From Intestinibacter bartlettii (GTDB taxonomy: Bacteria > Bacillota > Clostridia > Peptostreptococcales > Peptostreptococcaceae): a DNA stretch of 64,000 bases. Every line of letters begins with the position of its first letter. The stretch's first letter is position 1. The notes under the pieces are model-generated. The model saw only the letters and a list, made by a program, of their open reading frames with translations. It was not told where the DNA came from and did no database searches. The DNA is taken from contig CP102273.1 of NCBI GenBank assembly GCA_025148965.1, positions 744,001 to 808,000 on the forward strand. The letters run 5' to 3'. Positions 51,109 to 59,109 of this stretch are shown here, in pieces. Made by a program: the position numbers and the translations under genes.

Positions 51109-52458
51109 ATGATGGAAAAAAGAGAAAAAGTAGTTTCGAGTATTGCAAATATTTATAAATTAGATGGACGAGTGCCATTATCTAAGGCGATTCCTTTTGG
51201 ATTACAACATATTCTTGCTATGTTTGTAGCTAATTTAACACCAATTATGATGATAGGAAGTGCATCATCTGTAGGACAAGAGCAGATGACTATATTATTA
51301 CAAAATGCAATGTTTATGGCTGGTATAGCAACTTTAATTCAGTTATATCCTATTGGAAAAGTAGGGGCAAAGTTGCCTATTGTTATGGGAGTTAGTTTTA
51401 CATTCGTTACAATCTTATCTTATGTTGGAGCTCAATATGGCTATGGTGCTGTTGTAGGTGCAGTTATCGTAGGTGGTATTTTTGAAGGACTATTAGGATT
51501 ATTGGCCAAATATTGGAGAAAAATAATAACACCAGTTGTTTCAGGTGTTGTCGTTACAACGATTGGCTATTCATTATTAACTGTAGGTGTACGTTCATTC
51601 GGAGGGGGATACACTGAAAACTTTGGTTCTCTACAAAATATTATGGTTGGTACAATTACGTTAGTAGCCTGTCTTTTATTTAATATTTTAGCAAAATCAT
51701 TTTGGAAGCAATTATCAGTATTATTCGGATTATTTGTAGGATATGTAGTATCACTTTGTTTAGGGATGGTAGATTTATCAGGAATTTTATCTAATGGAAT
51801 TATAGCATTCCCTACAATTTTACCAGTTACACCAGAATTCAATATAAATGCAATTATATCAGTATGTATTATATTTATGGTTTCGGCTGCTGAAACAATC
51901 GGAGATACATCAGCAGTAGTTGCAAAAGGTTTAGACAGAGAAATAACAGAAAGAGAAATCTCAGGTTCACTTGCTTGTGATGGTTTTTCAAGTTCTATAA
52001 CTGGTATATTTGGATGTCCACCAGTAACATCATTCAGCCAAAATGTTGGATTAGTTGCTATGACAAAAGTAGTAAATAGATTTACAATAATGACTGGAGC
52101 TATGTTTATGATACTTGCAGGATTTGTTCCACCAATCGGTGCATTTTTCAGCTCAATTCCAGAATCTGTGTTAGGTGGGTGTACACTTATGATGTTCGGG
52201 ACAATAGTAGTTAGTGGTATAGAGATGCTTGCAAGAGCAGGTTTTACACAAAGAAATATCATAATTATAGCACTATCTTTAGCTATAGGTATAGGATTTA
52301 CTTCTGTGACAGAAGCAGAAATTTGGGCAATATTCCCTAAAATGATACAAGACATATTTAGCGGAAATTGTGTTGCAGTTGTATTCGTTGTTTCAATTAT
52401 TTTAAACTTAGTACTTCCTAAAAATATGGAAATTGAGAAGTTGGCTGAAGCAGCTTAG
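51109..52458 (+). CDS. NCS2-family nucleobase (xanthine/urate/uracil-type) permease
   Basis: A 449-residue carrier with about 14 hydrophobic segments. NCS2 hallmarks are GLQHILAMFVANLTP at the start, the substrate-binding glutamate in SAAETIGDTSA and the motif SQNVGLVAMTKVVNR. The sequence is closer to xanthine/urate carriers than to UraA, but the exact purine cannot be read. AAAGGGAC before ATG. Followed by a terminator, so monocistronic. Confidence 0.9.
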   Translation: MMEKREKVVSSIANIYKLDGRVPLSKAIPFGLQHILAMFVANLTPIMMIGSASSVGQEQMTILLQNAMFMAGIATLIQLYPIGKVGAKLPIVMGVSFTFVTILSYVGAQYGYGAVVGAVIVGGIFEGLLGLLAKYWRKIITPVVSGVVVTTIGYSLLTVGVRSFGGGYTENFGSLQNIMVGTITLVACLLFNILAKSFWKQLSVLFGLFVGYVVSLCLGMVDLSGILSNGIIAFPTILPVTPEFNINAIISVCIIFMVSAAETIGDTSAVVAKGLDREITEREISGSLACDGFSSSITGIFGCPPVTSFSQNVGLVAMTKVVNRFTIMTGAMFMILAGFVPPIGAFFSSIPESVLGGCTLMMFGTIVVSGIEMLARAGFTQRNIIIIALSLAIGIGFTSVTEAEIWAIFPKMIQDIFSGNCVAVVFVVSIILNLVLPKNMEIEKLAEAA

Positions 52459-52495
52459 GAAATAATTGAAGTAAAATAATAATAAATTAAAAGCA

Positions 52496-52537
52496 AAAAT
52501 GCTACAAAGTAGGTTATCTATTTTGTAGCATTTTTTT
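52496..52537 (+). terminator. Terminator after the permease
   Basis: AAATGCTACAAA and TTTGTAGCATTT are perfectly complementary over 12 bases and precede a T-run. Confidence 0.9.
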
Positions 52538-52691
52538 ATAATGTATAGGAAATTATAATTAGCTTTAAATTGTGGAATATAAATTAATTTATATTGTATT
52601 GTTTAAATTTTTAGTTTATATTAAGATAAAATATATTTTACCTTTATATAAAAAAATAGGTTATATAATTATAAATAGGTGGAGAAAGAGA

Positions 52692-53531
52692 ATGAATAAA
52701 AAAGAAGCAATACTAAAAGTATACAATTGCATAAAAAAAGAAACAGCTAAGAAAGCTATGAGTATAGAGTTAAAAAAACAAAAAACACAACTTATAGATT
52801 CAAAAGTAGGAGGGACTCCATATTTACCTGTTGGTGCAGAAATTCCTGTTGATGATGAGGGAAAACAACTTACATTATTAGCACAAATAAACTGCGAAGA
52901 GCTTGTAGGAATGGAAGATTATCCTCGAAAAGGATTATTACAATTTTTCATACTTATGGATGATTGTTATGGGTTGGATTTTGATAATCAAAATAAACAA
53001 AATACATTCAGAGTAGTTTACCATGACAGTATTGATGATAATGTAAAAGAAGAGGATATATTAAAAATATACAATCCTTATATTGAAGATGAGGATTATA
53101 TGCCATTTGAAGATGAATTCAAGATGGTGTTTACAACTTATGAAGAAGGAATAACATCAGAAGATTTTAATTTTGATGAAATTTTTGTGAAAAAATACAA
53201 TGAGTTGTTCAAAGATAATCAAATTGAATCATTTTGGGATTTAGATGATGATGAGGAATCATTTGATGATATTCTAGAAGAAATCAACGATGAGATTTCA
53301 GGTTGCGGAAATAAAATAGGAGGATACCCTTACTTTGCACAATCAGATCCTAGAGAATATGACGGTCTTGATGTATATGATACTTTATTATTACAGATAG
53401 ATAGTATGGACGATTATGAAAATGGATATATAATGTGGGGAGATGGCGGAGTTTGCAATTTCTTTATTAATAAGGATAAGTTAAAGAATTTAGACTTTAG
53501 TGATTTTTTATATAATTGGGATTGTTATTAA
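52692..53531 (+). CDS. YwqG-family (DUF1963) protein
   Basis: A soluble 279-residue protein of the YwqG family, function unknown. Conserved pieces are SKVGGTPYLPVGAEIPVD, LLAQINCEEL, GLLQFFI, KIGGYPYFAQSDPR and LLLQIDSMD...IMWGDGGVCNFFI (keys: MWGDGG). The open frame extends upstream to 52572, but ATG 52692 has GGTGGAG ten bases before it and gives the family's N-terminus. Confidence 0.85.
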   Translation: MNKKEAILKVYNCIKKETAKKAMSIELKKQKTQLIDSKVGGTPYLPVGAEIPVDDEGKQLTLLAQINCEELVGMEDYPRKGLLQFFILMDDCYGLDFDNQNKQNTFRVVYHDSIDDNVKEEDILKIYNPYIEDEDYMPFEDEFKMVFTTYEEGITSEDFNFDEIFVKKYNELFKDNQIESFWDLDDDEESFDDILEEINDEISGCGNKIGGYPYFAQSDPREYDGLDVYDTLLLQIDSMDDYENGYIMWGDGGVCNFFINKDKLKNLDFSDFLYNWDCY

Positions 53532-53570
53532 GAAGATAAATTTGAAAAATTAAAGATTTAATAATAAAAA

Positions 53571-53627
53571 AATAAACACATGGAATTTATATTTATTTAA
53601 AATATACTTTCTATGTGTTTATTTTTT
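53571..53627 (+). terminator. Terminator after the YwqG-like gene
   Basis: AATAAACACAT and ATGTGTTTATT pair over 11 bases with an AT-rich loop; a T-run follows. Confidence 0.75.
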
Positions 53628-53697
53628 GTAAATCTGTCCTAAAATACTAATAGAAACAAAAAAGCCCACATAAAAATGTGAGCAATTAGTTTCGATA

Positions 53698-53780
53698 ATA
53701 ATCATCATCGTCAATTCGATGGGAATTATTTTCTAAAAAAGATATCATCATCGTCAATCCGATGAGAATTATCTTTTCTA
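53698..53780. repeat. Two tandem structured repeats between convergent genes
   Basis: Two copies of about 38 bp (53698-53735 and 53741-53780) share ATCATCATCGTCAAT-CGATG-GAATTAT. Each can fold with CATCG/CGATG as inner stem, a 3x3 internal loop (CAT/GGA or CAT/AGA), and an outer AT stem. The outermost pair is A-T in the first and G-C in the second copy, a compensatory change. The rest of the 53532-53853 gap shows a terminator and nothing else. Confidence 0.6.
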
Positions 53781-53853
53781 TATTATCCTCAAGATAAAAA
53801 AATTTATACATTTATTTTGAAGATTATATAAATAATAATTAATATATCAAAAA

Positions 53854-55596
53854 TTAAAGCGATTTAATTATTTCCTCTAATTTCTCAGATAAACTTCTAG
53901 CGCGTTCAAAATCAGTATCTCTAAGTGCTGAGGCGATATCCATTTCAAGAGCCTTTTTCTTTTCTTCTATTTGAAGATAGTCTTTGTCAAAATGGTTAGC
54001 ATATATCATTTTTCTGAATTTACGCATGCTCATTTTTCTTATTGTTTTGTCTTCTATTAATAAGACATAGTCGGCACAGTTAACTATGAAGTGATAGTCA
54101 TGTGAAATCATTAAGATTGCGCCTTTGTAGTTTGAAATAGCTTTTTCTAATGCCATTTGTGAATATATATCTAAGTGGCTTGTTGGTTCGTCCATTAATA
54201 ACATATTTGCTTTACTTGCTGAAACTTTTGCAAGTTGAAGGATGTTTTTCTCACCACCTGATAATGATTCGATCTTTTGTGTAAGTATATCTGAACTAAA
54301 TCCGTATCTTCCAAGATATCTTCTTATTTCACCATATGTTTCGAATCCAACATCATAGAATTCTTGTAAAATTGTGTTTGATTCATTTACAACTTCACTT
54401 TGCATTTGCGATAAATATGCTAATTTGATGTTTTCGTCGATTTTTATAGCATCATTGTTATTTTTGAAAATTTGTTTTAATAAAGTAGTTTTACCAACAC
54501 CGTTTGTTCCGATTATTGCAACTTTATCATTAGATTTTATCTCGAAGTTTACATTTTGTAAAAGCACTTCATCAAATGATATACCTAAATCATCTGTTTT
54601 TAATGCTATTATTTCTTCTTCGATTTCATTATTTGTTTCTAAGTTGATATATGGTTGTTTGATATCTACAAATGGATGTTTAATTCTATTTGCTTCTAAT
54701 CTTTCTTGTATTTTAACTCTCGCTTTTAACGCTCTACCTCTAGATGCATCTGCATTGTAAGTTGCTTTTTCTCTTAATATTTTTATTAATTCTTCATTTC
54801 TTGCTATTTCCTCTTCATCAGCTATTGCCATCTCTTGTAATTCAATTTTTGTTTGAAGAAGAGAGAAGTTATAGTCAATATATCTTCCATCAAATTCTTG
54901 AAGTTCAGTGTTTTCAAGGTGGATGATTTTATTGAAACAATGATTTAATAAATATCTGTTGTGAGTTATAACTAAGATAGTTTTTTTGTGAGAATTAATT
55001 AAGTTTTTAAGTGAGTTAAGATTCTCAAAGTCTAAGAAAACATCTGGTTCATCCATAATCATTAAATCAGGATTATTAAGCATTTCTTTTATAACTTGTA
55101 TAAGTTTGAACTCCCCACCACTAAGTTCAGAAATCATTCTGTCTTTGTGAGTAGTTAAGTTAGCAGCATTTAATTTTTTATTGATGTTGTTTTCATAATT
55201 ATCACCATCAATCGCATCGAAAGCATCAAGTGCCTCTTGGTATTTTTCTAATAATGTTTCGATATCATCAGAAGTTCCCATTTCAGCACAAAGAGTTGCT
55301 ATTTCATTTTCAAGTTTTATAAATTCTTCTGCAATATATTCGAAAACAGTTGTTTCTTTGTCTTTATCTCTTTGTGAAAATTGGCTTACGTACCCAATTT
55401 TTAAGCTTGGCTCCATTTCAACGTTTCCGTCAAATACGTATTTTTCAGGATCCATTATTATATCTATAAGCGTACTTTTTCCACTACCACTTGCACCAAT
55501 AAATGCACAATGTTGACCTTCTTCTATTGTAAATGAAACATCAGTATAAAGGTCTTTTTGTGGAAAAGAGTACGACACTTTGTCAAATTTTATCAT
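53854..55596 (-). CDS. ABC-F family ATPase (ribosome-protection type)
   Basis: A 580-residue soluble protein with two ABC domains and no membrane part. Domain 1: GASGSGKST, LSGGEFKLIQVI, MDEPDVFLD. Domain 2: GTNGVGKTT, LSGGEKNILQLAK, MDEPTSHLD. A helical linker of about 80 residues lies between, and a charged helical C-terminus ends it. ABC-F proteins act on the ribosome; several give resistance to lincosamides, streptogramin A or pleuromutilins, and clostridial members of this form exist (for example CplR). Resistance is not established here. ATG 55596 has AGAGAGGTAA; the open frame extends 14 codons further upstream without a ribosome site. Confidence 0.85.
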   Translation of the reverse strand: MIKFDKVSYSFPQKDLYTDVSFTIEEGQHCAFIGASGSGKSTLIDIIMDPEKYVFDGNVEMEPSLKIGYVSQFSQRDKDKETTVFEYIAEEFIKLENEIATLCAEMGTSDDIETLLEKYQEALDAFDAIDGDNYENNINKKLNAANLTTHKDRMISELSGGEFKLIQVIKEMLNNPDLMIMDEPDVFLDFENLNSLKNLINSHKKTILVITHNRYLLNHCFNKIIHLENTELQEFDGRYIDYNFSLLQTKIELQEMAIADEEEIARNEELIKILREKATYNADASRGRALKARVKIQERLEANRIKHPFVDIKQPYINLETNNEIEEEIIALKTDDLGISFDEVLLQNVNFEIKSNDKVAIIGTNGVGKTTLLKQIFKNNNDAIKIDENIKLAYLSQMQSEVVNESNTILQEFYDVGFETYGEIRRYLGRYGFSSDILTQKIESLSGGEKNILQLAKVSASKANMLLMDEPTSHLDIYSQMALEKAISNYKGAILMISHDYHFIVNCADYVLLIEDKTIRKMSMRKFRKMIYANHFDKDYLQIEEKKKALEMDIASALRDTDFERARSLSEKLEEIIKSL

Positions 55597-55760
55597 GTAA
55601 TTACCTCTCTTTTTGATTCGCTTTTGATAGCATAACATTTTTTAGGGCTAATTTCAATTATTTAAAATTGGGATTTTAGATAATTCTTTATGCATAAATA
55701 ATAAGCAATTTACAAAACATAAATAAGAATATTATTTTACATAAAAAGGAGGATTTTAAC

Positions 55761-56747
55761 ATGTGTACAGCTTTGAGTTTATTAACATTTAAAAAAGAAC
55801 ATTTATTTGGAAGAAATATGGATTTGGAATATACATTTGGACAAAGACCAGTAGTAGTTCCTAGAAATTATGAATACGTAGACAAAGTTTCTGGTGAAAA
55901 TAAAAAGATAAAATATGCTATTACTGGTATGGCATCAGTTATGGACAATCACCCACTATTTGCTGAGGCTATAAACGAAGAGGGGCTAGGTTGTGCTGGG
56001 CTTAACTTCCCTGATGCATATTGGGAAGATGACACTAAAGAAGGTATGGAAAATATGCCACCATATGACTTAATTCTTTGGATTACTGGTAATTTTGCAA
56101 CTTTAGAAGAATTAAGACCATATCTAGATAAAATCAATTTAGTTGCAAGACCTTTTGCTGAAAATGTTGGACTTCCAACACTTCACTGGATGGTTACTGA
56201 TAAGACAGGAAAAGCAATCGTAATCGAAAAAACTAAAGAAGGATTTAAAGTATATGAAAATAAAGTTGGTGTAATGACTAATGCACCATCATTTGATTGG
56301 CATATAACTAACTTACGTCAATATATGAATGCAACTCCAGTTCAACCGACATCTGCAAATTGGAGTGATTTAGAATTAACTCCGCTGGGATCTGCAACTG
56401 GTGGGATAGGACTTCCTGGCGATTTTTCATCACCATCTAGATTTGTAAGAGTAGCATTTTTAAGAGCACAAATTCTTATGGAAGATATAGAAAACGACGG
56501 AATAATTGAATTCTTCCATATCTTAAATAATGTAGCAATGGTAAAAGGTTCAGTAATAACTAAAGACGGAAAAGATGAAATAACTCAATATAGTTCTTGT
56601 ATGAACCTAGAAAAAGGACTTTATTATTATAAATCTTACAATAATAATCAAATAAATATGCTTGATATGCATAAAGAAGACTTAGATGGAAGTGAAATGA
56701 AGATATTCCCTTATAATGATGTACAAGTTGTAAATTTATTAAATTAA
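55761..56747 (+). CDS. bsh: Bile salt hydrolase / choloylglycine hydrolase
   Basis: An N-terminal nucleophile hydrolase that removes glycine or taurine from conjugated bile acids. After Met removal the catalytic Cys2 is exposed (MCTAL). Further active-site residues are R in FGRNMDLEY, N in GLGCAGLNFP, N in VMTNAPSFDWH and R in SSPSRFVRVAF. Length (328) is that of the BSH family. AAAGGAGG before ATG gives strong translation. Preceded by a divergent ABC-F gene, followed by a terminator, so monocistronic. Supports a gut habitat. Penicillin V acylases share the fold, but the GLNFP loop and overall similarity favour BSH. Confidence 0.9.
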   Translation: MCTALSLLTFKKEHLFGRNMDLEYTFGQRPVVVPRNYEYVDKVSGENKKIKYAITGMASVMDNHPLFAEAINEEGLGCAGLNFPDAYWEDDTKEGMENMPPYDLILWITGNFATLEELRPYLDKINLVARPFAENVGLPTLHWMVTDKTGKAIVIEKTKEGFKVYENKVGVMTNAPSFDWHITNLRQYMNATPVQPTSANWSDLELTPLGSATGGIGLPGDFSSPSRFVRVAFLRAQILMEDIENDGIIEFFHILNNVAMVKGSVITKDGKDEITQYSSCMNLEKGLYYYKSYNNNQINMLDMHKEDLDGSEMKIFPYNDVQVVNLLN

Positions 56748-56831
56748 AAAATATAGAAGAAATTATAAGAAGTAGAATTTTAAAATAAGAATATAAAATT
56801 ATAGAGTATTTAATTAAAATTTAAATAGAAT

Positions 56832-56868
56832 AAAAAAGAGATGTTGTATTAAAAGACATCTCTTTTTT
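56832..56868 (+). terminator. Terminator after bsh
   Basis: AAAAGAGATGT and ACATCTCTTTT form an 11-bp stem with T-run. Confidence 0.85.
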
Positions 56869-57021
56869 AGCAACCTATATTTTTTAAATATCTTTAGAAT
56901 AAAGATTTCTTTATATATATAGTTAAATTATTGATACTAATTTGTTACACATATCTTGTTGACTAATATAATAAATTAATTCTATAATAAATTAATAATA
57001 TGTAAAAATATGGGGTGTGAA

Positions 57022-58020
57022 ATGAAGGGAATAAAAAAAATAACAGCTTTATTTTTGATAATGATACTCACAATATCTACTAGTGGATTTGTTAATAAAG
57101 TTGAATCAGCTCAAGTTAGTAAATCTCAAACCAATGACTCTCCAATAAGTATGGGAGTATCTGCACATGCTTATGTTGTTATGGATGCAAATTCAGGGGA
57201 AATAATTATGTCTCAAGATGCGGATAAAAAAATCTATCCTGCAAGTACAACTAAATTATTAACAGCAGTAGTTGCAATAGAAAACTGCAACTTAGATAGA
57301 GAAATAGAAGTAAAACAAGCAGCTTTAAACAAAGTTGATGTAGAATCATCAATTGTAGGATTAAGAGCTGGCTCTACATATACAATGGAACAACTTTTAT
57401 ATATGCTTTTGATTGTTTCAGCAGGTGATGCAGCAGAAGTTATAGCCGAAGAAGTAGCGGGTTCAAGTGAAGCATTTGCTACTATGATGAATGAAAAAGC
57501 AAAACAAATCGGAATGACAGATTCATATTTTGATAATCCAGTGGGGATGGATTGGCACAGTAATGCAAAAATACATTCAACTGCACATGATATAGCGAAA
57601 TTGACACAATATGCTATGGCAAATTATGAAATAAGAAAAATAGTTAGACATAGTTTTTATACAGTAGATAATTTTTATAATGGAAAATCAATAACATTGG
57701 GTTCAAGTAATGGTTTCCTTAGAAAACGTAAATATGCTGACAATTTATTTACAGTAATAGGTTCAAAAACAGGTACTACTGATAAAGCTGGATTTGCACT
57801 TACAACAACAGCCAAGGATAATGAAGGCAGAGAAGTAATCTGTGCATTTTTCGGAAATAGTACAAGAGATAAGATGTATAAAGATATCAATAGATTATTA
57901 ATTAATGCTTATACAACTCATAAAGATGAATTACAAAAGGGTATTTTAAATATTAGATATCCATCAGTAAAAGATATTATGGATCAAGAGATAGAAAAAG
58001 AGTGCAATTTAACAAAATAA
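57022..58020 (+). CDS. D-alanyl-D-alanine carboxypeptidase (DacF/PBP5 family)
   Basis: Serine peptidase that trims the terminal D-Ala of peptidoglycan stem peptides. Signal peptide at 1-30. Active-site motifs: SxxK in PASTTKLLTA (about 66-69), KTG in VIGSKTGTTDKAG; the SxN position reads SAG in LLIVSAGDAAEVIAEE, so the usual Asn is replaced by Gly. The family's membrane-anchoring C-terminal helix is short. ATG 57022 is chosen over 57010 because GGGGTG lies eight bases before it. Confidence 0.88.
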   Translation: MKGIKKITALFLIMILTISTSGFVNKVESAQVSKSQTNDSPISMGVSAHAYVVMDANSGEIIMSQDADKKIYPASTTKLLTAVVAIENCNLDREIEVKQAALNKVDVESSIVGLRAGSTYTMEQLLYMLLIVSAGDAAEVIAEEVAGSSEAFATMMNEKAKQIGMTDSYFDNPVGMDWHSNAKIHSTAHDIAKLTQYAMANYEIRKIVRHSFYTVDNFYNGKSITLGSSNGFLRKRKYADNLFTVIGSKTGTTDKAGFALTTTAKDNEGREVICAFFGNSTRDKMYKDINRLLINAYTTHKDELQKGILNIRYPSVKDIMDQEIEKECNLTK

Positions 58021-58027
58021 TTTAGAT

Positions 58028-58066
58028 AGTAAAAGGGTTGTTTGAATATATAAAACAACCCTTTAT
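58028..58066 (+). terminator. Terminator after the carboxypeptidase gene
   Basis: AAAGGGTTGTTT and AAACAACCCTTT are perfectly complementary over 12 bases and followed by T-rich DNA. Confidence 0.9.
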
Positions 58067-58077
58067 TTTTAGAAAAA

Positions 58078-58089
58078 TCACCCGGGTGA
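58078..58089. promoter_or_regulatory. GC-rich palindrome upstream of the zinc-ribbon lipoprotein gene
   Basis: TCACCCGGGTGA is a perfect 12-bp palindrome, striking in this AT-rich context, about 100 bases before the GTG start and about 40 before a TATAAT-like box. Could be an operator. Confidence 0.3.
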
Positions 58090-58187
58090 AAAGCTGTCAA
58101 AATCAAGTTATCATCCAAAATTTAAACTATACTATAATTAACTAGATAAAATATTTTATTTAGATTTATCAAGAAGGGGGATTTTAG

Positions 58188-58907
58188 GTGAAGAAATTAA
58201 CTGTTATTATATTATCATTAGTATTATCATTTGGAGTAGTGGGCTGTTCATCAAATAGCAAGGATGATAGTACTCAAGAACAACAAGAGCAGCAAAAAGA
58301 TACAGCTGCAACAGCTTCAGAAATATCAACTTTATTAAAAGATATGTATATAGTACTTAAGGATTCAAACGGGGGAACTAAAGATTGTAAAGATAAGCTA
58401 GTTAATTACGGAAAAGATATAAACGATGCTATGTTGGCGAATAAGGAATACGGTCGAGATATGCAAAATTTAAAAGATGCTACAGAAAATTATGATTTAG
58501 AAAAAATAGCTAAATATGTATGTGATATTTTAAATGACATAGAGGGAAGCGACAAATACAGCATAGAAATAAAGTCAACAGATAATACAGATAAATCAAA
58601 TAGTAATAAAAATACTAAGTCAAATGGGAATAATCAAAAGAGTACAAATACAAATAAAAACAACAATAATAACAAAAATACGAATAAAAATAACGAAGAA
58701 GAATATCAAAGTGGGGACTACGGAGATTATACAAAATGTCCAAACTGCAAAAAAATGACATTCCATCCTGATGGATATTGCGAAAACTGTGGTTATGGAA
58801 AATCAGCTAATGAAGATGGAGCTAACCATAGTTCTGAATGCGCAAATTGTGGAAGTGCCACTATAAATGATGATGGAACTTGTCCATATTGTGGATATCA
58901 AAATTAG
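58188..58907 (+). CDS. Lipoprotein with two extracytoplasmic zinc ribbons (239 aa)
   Basis: Signal peptide with lipobox SFGVVGC. A helical region (about 45-130) is followed by a low-complexity N/K/S/T linker (about 130-175) and two zinc-ribbon motifs, CPNCKKM...CENCGYG and CANCGSA...CPYCGYQN. Zinc ribbons outside the membrane are uncommon. GTG start at 58188 with AAGGGGGAT upstream. The following gene is a large regulator on the same strand after a terminator. Function unknown. Confidence 0.8.
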   Translation: MKKLTVIILSLVLSFGVVGCSSNSKDDSTQEQQEQQKDTAATASEISTLLKDMYIVLKDSNGGTKDCKDKLVNYGKDINDAMLANKEYGRDMQNLKDATENYDLEKIAKYVCDILNDIEGSDKYSIEIKSTDNTDKSNSNKNTKSNGNNQKSTNTNKNNNNNKNTNKNNEEEYQSGDYGDYTKCPNCKKMTFHPDGYCENCGYGKSANEDGANHSSECANCGSATINDDGTCPYCGYQN

Positions 58908-58944
58908 AGCGTGTTTAAAATAAAGATTTATTTTTTATAATGTT

Positions 58945-58974
58945 AAAATAGGAGCAAATGCTCCTATTTTTTTG
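58945..58974 (+). terminator. Terminator after the zinc-ribbon lipoprotein
   Basis: AAATAGGAGCA and TGCTCCTATTT form an 11-bp perfect stem with a two-base loop and T-run. Confidence 0.9.
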
Positions 58975-59109
58975 TGGGAAATTTTAAAAGAGAATGCTAA
59001 TCGTACGAATGAATAATATATAATTAACATATAGGACTTAAAAATAAACAAAACTGAGATTATATATAAATAATAATATAAATCTAGAAGGGAGTTTAGA
59101 AAAGGGGAT

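Noticed and set aside
51567-52355. 262-codon minus-strand open frame in the permease gene
   Set aside because: Shadow of a strongly coding plus-strand gene with all NCS2 motifs; no ribosome site or family features.
52572-52691. Extended N-terminus for the YwqG-like protein from ATG 52572
   Set aside because: No ribosome site there, and the extra 40 residues are hydrophobic/basic and unlike the family; ATG 52692 has a good site.
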